A DNA stretch of 64,000 nucleotides from Mesorhizobium koreense (lineage in GTDB: Bacteria > Pseudomonadota > Alphaproteobacteria > Rhizobiales > Rhizobiaceae): positions 4,359,001 to 4,423,000 of the forward strand of contig NZ_CP134228.1 in the NCBI RefSeq assembly GCF_031656215.1, read 5' to 3'. Positions 35,114 to 43,932 of this stretch are shown here, one piece after another (the stretch's first letter is position 1; each line of letters starts with the position of its first letter). Under the pieces are notes generated by a model that was not told the origin of the DNA, did not search any database, and saw only the letters and a list, made by a program, of their open reading frames with translations. The position numbers and the translations under genes are program-made.

Positions 35114-35255
35114 CAGCGAAGGGCCTTGGAGAGAGGGAAATCCGCGTTCCCGCTAATCCGCTTGCAGTACAATTGCGACGGAAATGAAACGGAGCCGACA
35201 GGTGCGAGGCTCAAATGCCTATCAGCAGCGGCACCGGCATCCAAATTGTCTTTTG

Positions 35256-36431
35256 TTAATGTTGGCGGCGTGGGTCCGCGGTATCGCCGACGGATAGCGC
35301 GATTAATGCGCACATGAGCAGCGCAACCGCAGCCCCTATCGAGGGGGCGGTGAAGCTACCGGTACGGTCAGCGAGGAAGCCAGCGACGATCGGTCCGATG
35401 ATTTGGCCGGTGCCGAAGAACGCCGTCATGACGGCGAGTACGCGCCGCGGCGACTGCGCCGCAAGCGTGCGCCCCGCCACGAGGCCGATCGTCGTCAGCG
35501 CGATGAAGGTACCGCCGAGCAGAATGCCGCCGATGAGAGGGCCGGCATAGCCGCCAAGTTTCACGCTCGCCACTACGCCGATGCCCTCGACGAGGCAGCC
35601 GAGTGCGAAAGTCTTCATGCCGCCGAGCCGCGCGGCCACCGGTTGCCACAGATAGACGGAAGGGAAGCCGGCAAGGCCTGTAACCAGCCAGACAACAGCC
35701 TCGAAGAAAGGCCCCCCGTCACCCTGTCGGACGATTGCCACGAGAAAGGTAGCCGTGATGATGTAGCCGAAGCCGAAAATGCCGTAGGCAACGATTATCT
35801 TTGCAAGCGCCGTGCTGCGCGGCAGGCGCGGCTCGCGACTGCCGTTGCCGGCGGCAAGCGGTCCTTCGCGAATCAGCGGCGCCACCAGCAGATAGCCGAC
35901 AAGCGAAAGAACGCCCGCGCCGATCCAGCCCGCCGCCCAGCCGGCACCTGCCATATGCAGGCTGCCGACGAGGAGTGCGGAGAGGGCTATGCCGAGGCCG
36001 ACGCCGCCGAAATGCAGCGCTTGAAGGTCGTTTCGACCCGCTGCGGCCAGGTGGCTGAAGACGATCGTCACCGAAAACACAAGGACGAAAGCGCTGGCAA
36101 CACCGGCAGCAAAGCGGATTAGCAGGAAGGCGGTAAGGCTTGTCGTGAAAGCCATGGCGGCGGCAAGCACGGCGTTGGCGACAAGCCCCGTCAGCATCAT
36201 CGTCCGCTCGCGCCGATGCGCCCAGCCGAAGGCCGCGGCGATCGCGCCCACCAGATAGCCGAGATAGTTCGCCGAGGCGATCGAGCCGGCATCCGAGGCC
36301 GAGAGCCCCAGCCCCTCCATCATGCCGGGCAGGATCGGCGTATAGACGAAGCGGCCGATGCCCATGGCCACCGCCATGGCGACCATTCCGGCAAAGGCGT
36401 AGCGGGTGGGAGAAGCCGTGTGAGATTCCAT
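35256..36431 (-). CDS. MFS transporter, YbfB/YjiJ family
   Basis: A 391-residue major-facilitator protein with twelve predicted spans. It opens with FAGMVAMAVAMGIGRFVYTPILPGMM, the signature of the YbfB/YjiJ branch, and has the loop 2-3 motif GWAHRRERTM. The frame is open to 36926, overlapping hpaF on the other strand, but protein-like sequence begins at ATG 36431. Substrate unknown. It is divergent from the hpa operon with 195 bases between, so it might carry an aromatic acid, but there is no direct evidence. Confidence 0.87.
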   Translation of the reverse strand: MESHTASPTRYAFAGMVAMAVAMGIGRFVYTPILPGMMEGLGLSASDAGSIASANYLGYLVGAIAAAFGWAHRRERTMMLTGLVANAVLAAAMAFTTSLTAFLLIRFAAGVASAFVLVFSVTIVFSHLAAAGRNDLQALHFGGVGLGIALSALLVGSLHMAGAGWAAGWIGAGVLSLVGYLLVAPLIREGPLAAGNGSREPRLPRSTALAKIIVAYGIFGFGYIITATFLVAIVRQGDGGPFFEAVVWLVTGLAGFPSVYLWQPVAARLGGMKTFALGCLVEGIGVVASVKLGGYAGPLIGGILLGGTFIALTTIGLVAGRTLAAQSPRRVLAVMTAFFGTGQIIGPIVAGFLADRTGSFTAPSIGAAVALLMCALIALSVGDTADPRRQH

Positions 36432-36557
36432 CCGCCGGACCATAGCCGCGTGTTTTCGCGGTGCAACACGATTTGAATAGTCCAAAAGTAGACCGTGACG
36501 GGGCCGGCCCCGGCGCGATTGCCAATCCGCGCTTGCGGCAGCATCCTCGAAAAGGAT

Positions 36558-36596
36558 TTGCCTTGGCGGCATGCCCGGTATAATTAACGCGTTAAT
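36558..36596 (+). promoter_or_regulatory. Promoter of the hpa operon with a candidate HpaR operator
   Basis: A perfect -10 TATAAT (36579-36584) is preceded at 15 bases by TTGCCT (36558-36563). A perfect 14-base palindrome ATTAACGCGTTAAT (36583-36596) overlaps the -10. MarR-family repressors bind palindromes of this size over promoters, and hpaR lies at the end of the operon, so this is a likely HpaR site. hpaF starts 30 bases downstream. Confidence 0.65.
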
Positions 36597-36626
36597 CAAT
36601 ATGCTGCCGCAAATCATGGAGAGGGT

Positions 36627-37022
36627 ATGCCGCATCTGACGATCGAATATTCCGCCAATCTCGAGGAAAAGGTCGATCTCGACGCGCTCTGCCGCGCGGT
36701 ACATGGAGCGATCCTTGAAAGCGGCCTGTTCGAGATCGGCGCGGTGCGCGTGAGGGCTTTCCCCGCGCGCCATTTCGCGATTGCCGATCTCCTGCCCGAA
36801 AATGCCTTTGTCGACATGTCTTTCCGCATCGGCAAGGGGCGCGGCACCGAAGACAGGAAACGGGTTGGTGAGGCGATCTTCGCCACCGCAAGCGAAGTGC
36901 TGGCACCTCTTTTCAAAAGCCCGCATTTCGCCCTTTCGCTGGAAATCCGGGAGATCGACGCGGAGCTATCGTGGAAGAAGAACGCCATGCACGCCCGGCT
37001 TCGAGCCGGCGGGAATAGCTGA
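36627..37022 (+). CDS. hpaF: 5-carboxymethyl-2-hydroxymuconate delta-isomerase
   Basis: A 131-residue tautomerase-fold enzyme that isomerises 5-carboxymethyl-2-hydroxymuconate in homoprotocatechuate breakdown. The N-terminal Pro, catalytic after removal of Met, is in MPHLTIEYSANLE. FRIGKGR and the C-terminal ALSLEIREIDAELSWKKNAMH match the CHMI family. GGAGAGGGT precedes the ATG. It is first in the operon, under the palindrome-bearing promoter. Confidence 0.92.
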   Translation: MPHLTIEYSANLEEKVDLDALCRAVHGAILESGLFEIGAVRVRAFPARHFAIADLLPENAFVDMSFRIGKGRGTEDRKRVGEAIFATASEVLAPLFKSPHFALSLEIREIDAELSWKKNAMHARLRAGGNS

Positions 37023-37064
37023 GCCGCGGCCCGAGCCGACCCTCTACCCTCACCGGAGCCAAAG

Positions 37065-38582
37065 ATGTCCACGTTAGAGGAAAACCTCACCAGGGCGGAA
37101 AGCCATCTCGCTCGCTTCCGCGAGAATGGCGTTCTGAACCAGATCGGTGGCGAAGCCATGCCGGCTGCCGACGGCTCGACCTTCGAGACGATCTCACCGA
37201 TCGATCTGAAGCCGCTTGCCTCCGTCGCGTACGGCAAGGCGGCGGATATTAACCGCGCCGCGAAGGCGGCGAAGGCCGCGTTTCCCGAATGGGCGGCGAT
37301 GCTGGGCGCAGAGCGCAAGAAATTGCTGCACCGGATAGCCGACGCCATTGTCGCCCGCGCCGAGGAGATCGCGCTGGTTGAGTGCATGGATACCGGGCAG
37401 GCTTGGCGCTTCATGTCGAAAGCGGCGCTGCGGGGCGCGGAGAATTTCCGCTTCTTCGCCGACCGGGCGCCCGAGGCCCGCGACGGGAACGCACTTCGGA
37501 CCGAAGGCCAGATGAATATCACCACGCGCGTGCCGATCGGCCCGGTCGGCATCATCACGCCGTGGAACACGCCCTTCATGCTCTCGACATGGAAGATCGC
37601 GCCGGCGCTCGCCGCCGGCTGCACGATCGTCCATAAGCCGGCGGAGCTGTCGCCGCTGACGGCGCGTCTGCTGGTCGAGATCGCTGAGGAGGCCGGGCTG
37701 CCGAAGGGCGTGTGGAACCTCGTCAACGGCTTCGGAGAGGACGCCGGAAAGGCGCTCACCGAGCATCCCGACATCAAGGCAATCGGCTTCGTCGGCGAGA
37801 GCCGGACCGGCTCGCTCATCATGAAGCAGGGCGCCGACACGCTGAAGCGCGTGCATTTCGAACTCGGCGGCAAGAACCCGGTCGTGGTCTTCGCCGACGC
37901 CGATCTGGAGCGGGCGGCGGACGCGGCCGTCTTCATGATCTATTCGCTGAACGGCGAGCGCTGCACCTCCTCCTCGCGCCTGCTGGTGGAGACGTCGATC
38001 CATGACGAATTCACCGCGCTGGTGGCCGAAAAGGCCAAGCGCATAAAGATCGGTCACCCCCTCGATCCTGAGACCGTAGTCGGGCCGCTTATTCATCCCG
38101 ACCACGAGAGGAAGGTGCTGGGTTATGTCGATCTCGCCCGGGCGGAAGGCGCGACCATCGCCGCCGGCGGGTGCAAGGTCGCCGGTCCCGGCGGTGGCGC
38201 CTACGTCGCGCCGACGCTCTTCACGAATGCGGATAACGGCATGCGTATCGCGCAGGAAGAGATCTTCGGGCCGGTGCTGACCGCGATTCCGTTCCGCGAC
38301 GAGGCCGAAGCGCTTCGGCTGGCGAACGATGTTTCCTACGGCCTGAGCGGCTATGTCTGGACCTCGGACGTGACGCGGGCGCTGCGCTTCACCGACGCGC
38401 TTGAGGCTGGGATGATCTGGGTCAATTCCGAGAACGTCCGCCACCTGCCGGCACCCTTCGGCGGCGTCAAAAGTTCCGGCGTCGGCCGCGACGGCGGCGA
38501 CTGGTCCTTCGATTTCTACATGGAAACGAAGAACATCGCCTTCGCCACGCGCGCGCATGCGATCCCGAAGCTTGGAGGCTGA
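37065..38582 (+). CDS. hpaE: 5-carboxymethyl-2-hydroxymuconate semialdehyde dehydrogenase
   Basis: A 505-residue aldehyde dehydrogenase, oxidising the ring-cleavage semialdehyde with NAD. The catalytic Glu is in FELGGKNPVVVF and the Cys in NGERCTSSSRLLV (near 300); ITPWNTPFMLSTWKIAPAL forms the NAD loop. Overall sequence and cluster position fit HpaE rather than a generic ALDH. It is 42 bases after hpaF and six before hpaD. Confidence 0.95.
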   Translation: MSTLEENLTRAESHLARFRENGVLNQIGGEAMPAADGSTFETISPIDLKPLASVAYGKAADINRAAKAAKAAFPEWAAMLGAERKKLLHRIADAIVARAEEIALVECMDTGQAWRFMSKAALRGAENFRFFADRAPEARDGNALRTEGQMNITTRVPIGPVGIITPWNTPFMLSTWKIAPALAAGCTIVHKPAELSPLTARLLVEIAEEAGLPKGVWNLVNGFGEDAGKALTEHPDIKAIGFVGESRTGSLIMKQGADTLKRVHFELGGKNPVVVFADADLERAADAAVFMIYSLNGERCTSSSRLLVETSIHDEFTALVAEKAKRIKIGHPLDPETVVGPLIHPDHERKVLGYVDLARAEGATIAAGGCKVAGPGGGAYVAPTLFTNADNGMRIAQEEIFGPVLTAIPFRDEAEALRLANDVSYGLSGYVWTSDVTRALRFTDALEAGMIWVNSENVRHLPAPFGGVKSSGVGRDGGDWSFDFYMETKNIAFATRAHAIPKLGG

Positions 38583-38588
38583 GAGGCG

Positions 38589-39569
38589 ATGCCGATACCG
38601 AAGCCGAACCTCTATCCACCCTTCAACATCGTGCGGCTGAGCCATGTCGATTACACCGTGACCGATCTGGCGAAGAGCCGCGCCTTCTATGCCGACCTGC
38701 TCGGCCTGCAAGTCACGGCGGAGGACGGAGAGGCCGTCTATCTGAGGGCGATGGAGGAGCGTGGCCACCACTCCGTCGTCCTGCGGCAGGGGAAGGAACC
38801 CTCAGTCGGCGCGCTCAGTCTGAAGCTATACTGCGAGGAAGACCTCGACCGGGCGAAGGACTATTTCGAGGAGCGGCAATTGCCGGCCGAGTGGGTGGAG
38901 CGGCCCTATCAGGGTCGCACCCTGAGGGCGCGGGACAATTTCGGCACGCCGCTCGAACTCTATTTCAGGATGGACCGCCTGCCGCCGATCCACCAGAAAT
39001 ATGCGCTCTATCACGGCGTCAAGCCGCTCCGAATCGACCATTTCAACTGCTTCTCGCCGGACGTGGACGCGTCGGTCGAGTTCTACAGCGCGATGGGTTT
39101 CCGCGTGACGGAATACACCGAGGACGATGAGAGCAAGCGGCTCTGGGCGGCGTGGCTGCACCGCAAGGGCGGCGTGCACGACATGGCCTTCACCAACGGA
39201 AAGGGGCCGAGGCTTCATCACGCGGCCTTCTGGGTGCCGACGCCGCTCAACATCATCGACCTGCTCGATCTGATGTCGACCACCGGCTATCTCGCCAATA
39301 TCGAGCGCGGGCCGGGACGGCACGGCATCTCCAACGCCTTCTTCCTCTATCTCCGCGATCCGGACGGCCACCGCATCGAGATCTATTGCTCGGACTACCA
39401 GACCGTCGATCCAGACCTGGAGCCGATCAAATGGGATTTGAAAGACCCGCAGCGGCAGACACTGTGGGGGGCGCCCGCGCCGCGCTCATGGTTCGAGGAA
39501 GGCAGCCTCTTCCTTGACACGGAGGTGCAGGAGCCTCTTTTGAAGGCGCAGCCGATCATCGCGCCGTGA
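38589..39569 (+). CDS. hpaD: 3,4-dihydroxyphenylacetate 2,3-dioxygenase (type I extradiol)
   Basis: A 326-residue ring-cleavage enzyme of the vicinal-oxygen-chelate type, as in Brevibacterium/Arthrobacter HPCD, and not the LigB-type HpaD of E. coli. Metal ligands are His151 (LRIDHFNCF), His210 or 211 (RLHHAAFWVP) and Glu264 (HRIEIYC). Two tandem VOC modules are present (residues about 15-130 and 145-285). The metal (Fe or Mn) cannot be told. It overlaps the next gene by four bases. Confidence 0.94.
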   Translation: MPIPKPNLYPPFNIVRLSHVDYTVTDLAKSRAFYADLLGLQVTAEDGEAVYLRAMEERGHHSVVLRQGKEPSVGALSLKLYCEEDLDRAKDYFEERQLPAEWVERPYQGRTLRARDNFGTPLELYFRMDRLPPIHQKYALYHGVKPLRIDHFNCFSPDVDASVEFYSAMGFRVTEYTEDDESKRLWAAWLHRKGGVHDMAFTNGKGPRLHHAAFWVPTPLNIIDLLDLMSTTGYLANIERGPGRHGISNAFFLYLRDPDGHRIEIYCSDYQTVDPDLEPIKWDLKDPQRQTLWGAPAPRSWFEEGSLFLDTEVQEPLLKAQPIIAP

Positions 39570-41026
39570 AAACAGCGGACGGAGTGGCGCTCACCCTAAG
39601 CCAGAGATTCAGGAAAATGCCCGAAGAACTTGATTTCGAACGCTGGTCGAAGAAGGCTGCCGAATGGGGCGTCGCCTACCGCGCATCTTTGCGCGGGCGG
39701 CCGGTGCGGGCGCAGACGGCGCCCGGCACCATCGCGGCGCAGCTTCCCGCCTTGCCGCCCGAACAGGGCGAGGCGATGGAGGCTATCTTCGCCGATTTCG
39801 AGAAGATCCTGCTGCCGGGCATGACGCATTGGCAGCATCCGCGCTTCTTCGCCTATTTCCCCGCCAATGCCGCGCCCGTATCGGTCGTAGCGGAATATCT
39901 GGTGACGGCGATGGCCGCGCAATGCATGCTCTGGCAGACCTCGCCGGCGGCGACGGAACTCGAAACGCGCGTGCTGGACTGGCTGAGGCAGGCGATCGGC
40001 TTGCCCGCTGGCTTTGCCGGCGTCATTCAGGATTCGGCCTCTTCCGCCACGCTCGCGGCCGTGCTGGTGATGCGCGAGCGCGCGCTCAGCTGGAAGGGCA
40101 ACAAGGCAGGGCTGGCCGCCAATCCGCGCCTGCGCATCTACGCCTCCCAAGAGGTGCATACCTCGATCGACCGCGCGATCTGGGTTTCGGGCATCGGCGA
40201 GGAGAATCTGGTGCGCATCCCGACAACCGGCGGGCATCGCGGGATGGATGCCGTCGCGCTGGCCGATGCGATCACGCGCGACAGGGAGGCAGGCCATGTA
40301 CCCGCCGGAATCATCGCCTGCGCGGGCGGCACCAATGTCGGCGCCTGCGATGACATCTCCGCCGTGGTTCGGGTGGCTCGCGAAAATGGTCTCTACGTAC
40401 ATGTGGATGCGGCATGGGCGGGCTCGGCGATGATCTGCGAGGAATTCCGGCATCTGTGGGTGGGAGTAGAGGGGGCCGACTCGGTCGTATTCAACCCCCA
40501 TAAATGGCTCGGCGCGCAGTTCGATTGCTCGGCGCATTTCATCCGCAATCCCGAAGACCTTGTCCGGACGCTCGCGATCCATCCCGAATTCCTCAAGACG
40601 CACGGCCATGACGGCCTCATCAACTATTCGGAATGGTCGGTGCCGCTCGGCCGCCGCTTCCGCGCGCTGAAGCTTTGGTTCCTGTTGCGCTTCCACGGGC
40701 TGGAAGGCCTGCGCGCCATGATCCGCAACCATGTCGCCTGGAGCGAAAGGCTGGCCGAACGGCTCAAAGCCGAGCCGGATTTCGAGATCGTCACGGAGCC
40801 GGTGTTGTCGCTGTTCTCGTTCCGGCACACAGCGACGGACGATCTCGACCAACACAATCTCGATCTCGTCGGTAGCATCAACGACGACGGGCGCATCTAT
40901 CTCACCCAGAGCCGCGTCGACGGGAAGGTGATGATCCGCTTCCAGGCCGGGCAGTTCGAGATGACCGAGGCAGACGCCGACACGGCGTTCGACGTCATCA
41001 CCGAACTGGCACGCAACAAGGCGTGA
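39566..41026 (+). CDS. PLP-dependent aromatic amino acid decarboxylase
   Basis: A 486-residue group II decarboxylase. PLP Lys313 is in FNPHKWLGAQ; His198 (EVHTS) would stack on PLP and Asp281 (VHVDAAWAG) pair with the pyridine. THWQHPRFFAYFPAN near residue 87 is the aromatic-substrate lid region of DOPA/tyrosine decarboxylases. The GTG start at 39566 overlaps the hpaD stop (GTGA); ATG 39617 is possible. Its place inside the hpa operon suggests it feeds tyrosine- or DOPA-derived amines into homoprotocatechuate, but no amine oxidase is in the window. Confidence 0.9.
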   Translation: MKTADGVALTLSQRFRKMPEELDFERWSKKAAEWGVAYRASLRGRPVRAQTAPGTIAAQLPALPPEQGEAMEAIFADFEKILLPGMTHWQHPRFFAYFPANAAPVSVVAEYLVTAMAAQCMLWQTSPAATELETRVLDWLRQAIGLPAGFAGVIQDSASSATLAAVLVMRERALSWKGNKAGLAANPRLRIYASQEVHTSIDRAIWVSGIGEENLVRIPTTGGHRGMDAVALADAITRDREAGHVPAGIIACAGGTNVGACDDISAVVRVARENGLYVHVDAAWAGSAMICEEFRHLWVGVEGADSVVFNPHKWLGAQFDCSAHFIRNPEDLVRTLAIHPEFLKTHGHDGLINYSEWSVPLGRRFRALKLWFLLRFHGLEGLRAMIRNHVAWSERLAERLKAEPDFEIVTEPVLSLFSFRHTATDDLDQHNLDLVGSINDDGRIYLTQSRVDGKVMIRFQAGQFEMTEADADTAFDVITELARNKA

Positions 41027-41036
41027 GGCGACGGCC

Positions 41037-41918
41037 ATGACGGAAAGACCGCGCTTCGCAACTTTCACGGTAGAGGGCGATGAGACCCATAGCCGCTACG
41101 GGCTCATCGACGGGGAGCGTGTCATCGACCTGTCCGCGCTCTACGCCGGACGATGGCCAACCTTGCGAGAGGTCATTGCCGAAGGCGCGCTTGACTCGCT
41201 CGCCGAGGAAGCGGCGGGGCGCCCAACTGATTACGCCGTCACCGACATACGCTATCGCATCCCGGTCCCCTCGCCCGAAAAGATCATCTGCGTCGGGGTC
41301 AATTATCCGGACCGCAACGCCGAATACAAGGACGGCAAGGAGGCGCCGCCGAACCCCTCGCTTTTCGTGCGCTTTCCTCGCTCCTTTGTCGGCCACGAGG
41401 AGCCGATCATGCGCCCGCCGGAATCGCCGCAACTCGACTATGAGGGCGAGGTCGCCATCGTCATCGGCAAGGGCGGACGCCGTATCCCAGAAGCGGAAGC
41501 GCTTGCCTACATCGCCGCGCTTACGCTTGCCAATGAAGGCACGATCCGTGACTGGGTGCGGCACGCCAAGTTCAATGTGACGCAAGGCAAGAATTTCGAC
41601 CGTTCGGGATCGATGGGGCCGTGGCTCGTTTCCTTCACCGACGAGACGCAGCTTGCCGACATAAAGCTCGAAACGCGCGTCAACGGCGAAACGCGGCAGA
41701 GCGATCGCACCGGCCGCATGATCTTCTCCTTCCGCAAGATCATCGCCTATATCTCGACTTTCACGACACTCGTTCCCGGCGACATCATCCTCACCGGCAC
41801 GCCGACCGGCGCCGGCGCACGGCTCGACCCGCCGGTCTGGCTGAAGCCCGGCGACACGGTCGAGGTGGAAGCCGAGGGAATCGGCATATTGCGCAATCGC
41901 GTGCAGGACGAGAAATGA
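41037..41918 (+). CDS. Fumarylacetoacetate hydrolase-family enzyme of the hpa pathway
   Basis: A 293-residue FAH-family protein. Metal-binding acidic residues are in LDYEGEVAIVIG; GVNYPDRNAEYKD and PGDIILTGTPTGAG are family blocks. In the homoprotocatechuate pathway, HpaG carries 5-oxopent-3-ene-1,2,5-tricarboxylate decarboxylase and 2-hydroxyhepta-2,4-dienedioate isomerase activities, often as two fused domains. Here only one domain exists, so it may do both steps or have a partner elsewhere. It is ten bases after the decarboxylase and overlaps hpaH (ATGA). Confidence 0.9.
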   Translation: MTERPRFATFTVEGDETHSRYGLIDGERVIDLSALYAGRWPTLREVIAEGALDSLAEEAAGRPTDYAVTDIRYRIPVPSPEKIICVGVNYPDRNAEYKDGKEAPPNPSLFVRFPRSFVGHEEPIMRPPESPQLDYEGEVAIVIGKGGRRIPEAEALAYIAALTLANEGTIRDWVRHAKFNVTQGKNFDRSGSMGPWLVSFTDETQLADIKLETRVNGETRQSDRTGRMIFSFRKIIAYISTFTTLVPGDIILTGTPTGAGARLDPPVWLKPGDTVEVEAEGIGILRNRVQDEK

Positions 41919-42721
41919 CGCTGACTGCCGAGGAAATCGCTCACGCCGCCGAGGCCCTTGACGAGGCCGAGCGCACGCGAAAGCAGATCGGCCTCCTCTC
42001 GCACAAGCATCCTTCGATGACGATGGACGATGCCTATGCCGTACAGGCGGCCTGGGTTGGCAAGAAGCTTGCCGCCGGCCGCAGGCGTATCGGCTGGAAG
42101 ATCGGGCTCACCTCAAGAGCCATGCAGTCGGCGCTCGGCATCGACACGCCGGATTCGGGCGTGCTTCTGGACGACATGCTCTTCGAGGACGGTACGACGG
42201 TGCCCGCCGGCCGCTTCATCCAGCCGCGGATCGAGGCGGAGATCGCCTTTATCATGAAGGCCCCACTGAAGGGGCCGGGCATCAGCGTGCCGGACGTGCT
42301 GAAGGCGACCGACCATGTCACGCCCGCACTGGAAATCCTCGATACGCGCATACTGCGCCTCGATCCGGAGACGAAGAAGGCGCGCATGATCGTCGATACG
42401 ATCGCCGACAACGCCGCAAACGCGGGGATCGTCCTTGGCGGACAGGCGATCTGTCCGGAAAGTACAGATTTGCGCTGGATGGGGGCGATCGTCATGCGCA
42501 ACGGCGTGGTGGAGGAGACCGGACTGGGCGCCGGCGTGCTCAACCATCCGGCGCTCGGCGTTGCCTGGCTCGCCGACCGGCTGTCCGCCTATGGCGAGAG
42601 CATCGAGGCGGGAGAAATCGTGCTTGCCGGTTCTTTCATCCGGCCGATCGAGGCGACGCCCGGCAGCGCCATCGTAGCCGACTACGGGCCGCACGGGACG
42701 GTGACCTGCCGTTTCGCATGA
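41915..42721 (+). CDS. hpaH: 2-oxo-hept-4-ene-1,7-dioate hydratase
   Basis: A 268-residue hydratase of the FAH-like hydratase/decarboxylase group. It begins TAEEIAHAAEALDEAERTRK, and has GWKIGLTSRAMQSALGI and PRIEAEIAFIM (metal ligands Glu-x-Glu) as in HpaH. ATG 41915 overlaps the preceding stop. It is the last gene of the operon in this direction; the aldolase HpaI that would follow is not in the window. Confidence 0.93.
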   Translation: MTLTAEEIAHAAEALDEAERTRKQIGLLSHKHPSMTMDDAYAVQAAWVGKKLAAGRRRIGWKIGLTSRAMQSALGIDTPDSGVLLDDMLFEDGTTVPAGRFIQPRIEAEIAFIMKAPLKGPGISVPDVLKATDHVTPALEILDTRILRLDPETKKARMIVDTIADNAANAGIVLGGQAICPESTDLRWMGAIVMRNGVVEETGLGAGVLNHPALGVAWLADRLSAYGESIEAGEIVLAGSFIRPIEATPGSAIVADYGPHGTVTCRFA

Positions 42722-42745
42722 GCGCGTCGCGAGGCTGAAAGCTCG

Positions 42746-43192
42746 TCAGCTTTCGTCCCGCAGATCGGCCAGTTCGTTCAGCAGACCGAGAAGCCGCTCG
42801 ATCTTTTCCACGCCGTAAAGCTTCTCAAGTTCGGCATAGATGGCACGGCTTTCCGGCGCGACTTCGCGGATGAGCGCCAGCCCTTTCGGCGCGATCGCAA
42901 GGCGCACCCTTCTTCCATCGCGGCCATGCTTCTCCCGCGTGATCATCTCCCGCTCCTCGAGCGCCTTGATGATGCGCGTCAGGCTGGGAGCCAGGATGCA
43001 GGCGCGGTCGGCCAGTTCCGAGGCATCGCACGGGGCTCCCTCGCCGAGGACGCGCAGGACCCGCCATTGCTGCTCGGTGACATCGTGGCGCGCAAGCATC
43101 GGCCGGAACCGCCCCATCACCGCCTCGCGCGCGCGCAGCAGCGAAATGGCCAGAGAGCGGCGGATGTCTCCCGGCAGGGGTGTCTCCGGCAT
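42746..43192 (-). CDS. hpaR: Homoprotocatechuate operon regulator HpaR (MarR family)
   Basis: A 148-residue winged-helix regulator. The recognition region is DASELADRACILAPSLTRIIKALEERE followed by a basic wing (REKHGRDGRRVRLAIAPKG). The N-terminal LLRAREAVMGRFRPML dimer helix fits the HpaR type. HpaR represses the catabolic genes and is released by pathway intermediates. It converges on hpaH with 24 bases between the stops. A likely operator is the palindrome at 36583-36596; none of the same kind was seen before hpaR itself. Confidence 0.92.
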   Translation of the reverse strand: MPETPLPGDIRRSLAISLLRAREAVMGRFRPMLARHDVTEQQWRVLRVLGEGAPCDASELADRACILAPSLTRIIKALEEREMITREKHGRDGRRVRLAIAPKGLALIREVAPESRAIYAELEKLYGVEKIERLLGLLNELADLRDES

Positions 43193-43269
43193 GCGCGTTT
43201 CGCCTTCCGACGTTTTGTTTCGATGCGCGGTCTATTGCCGATTTGCCGGTGCGGCGCAACGGGTGGGTA

Positions 43270-43848
43270 CTACGCGCGGAGCGGCCAGCGTCCGATTTCC
43301 ACTTGCCTGCCTTCACCCCAAATGGTGCGCAGAAGGACGAAATCCTCGGCCATCCAGCCGATCGGCTCGTCGAGTTGCGACGGCGGAACGCTTCGGCGGT
43401 CCCATATCAGTGTCACATGCGGCTCGAAACCGGCCGGGCCGCGCCAGAGCCCTTCCATTGTCAATGCATGACGCAGTGCATCGCGAAGCGCGGCCAACTC
43501 CCCTGCGCCGGCACAACAACATAACACCGTTGGTTGTTTGTCGCGGCGAACCCGGAAAGTGCGGAGACTGCCGAAAGCCAGCGGAAAAGGTGAAAACCTT
43601 ACGCGCTCCGCCGCACGCAACGCCGCTTCGAGATCGCCCTTGCGGGGGCCTCGACGCGACATGACCGTATTCAACGAGACATGCAAGCGATGAGGGCCGT
43701 AGGCAGATTCCGAAAGTCCGTATGACCGGCGGCACCCTTCCGCGAACTCCACAAATGAATACGCGGCAGTGAGAGCCGGCCGCAGTGCGAAATAGTCCTG
43801 AACCCGCACGGTCGCTGCTTCGAAGGCCAACGAAAGCTGTCCGGCCAC
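43270..43848 (-). CDS. 2'-5' RNA ligase family (2H phosphoesterase) protein
   Basis: A 192-residue member of the LigT/2H family. Both catalytic His motifs are present: HVS in PHRLHVSLNTV (about 52-62) and HVT in FEPHVTLIWD (about 140). Such enzymes act on cyclic phosphates or 2'-5' linkages in RNA. The gene is alone between hpaR and a small membrane-protein gene. No ribosome site is obvious; the ATG at 43848 gives the normal N-terminus. Confidence 0.85.
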   Translation of the reverse strand: MAGQLSLAFEAATVRVQDYFALRPALTAAYSFVEFAEGCRRSYGLSESAYGPHRLHVSLNTVMSRRGPRKGDLEAALRAAERVRFSPFPLAFGSLRTFRVRRDKQPTVLCCCAGAGELAALRDALRHALTMEGLWRGPAGFEPHVTLIWDRRSVPPSQLDEPIGWMAEDFVLLRTIWGEGRQVEIGRWPLRA

Positions 43849-43932
43849 GTCGCAAACTCCATATACTTTTGTTCACTATATGTTCTTGATGAAGTAGATG
43901 TCGAGCCCTGTAGTTGCCTCGCGATGGAGCGA

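Noticed and set aside
35256-36926. Extension of the MFS gene by 165 codons upstream
   Set aside because: It overlaps hpaF on the other strand and has no protein-like character before ATG 36431.
39596-41068. 490-codon frame antisense to the decarboxylase
   Set aside because: It mirrors the codon structure of the decarboxylase and has no family features; it is a GC-rich shadow.
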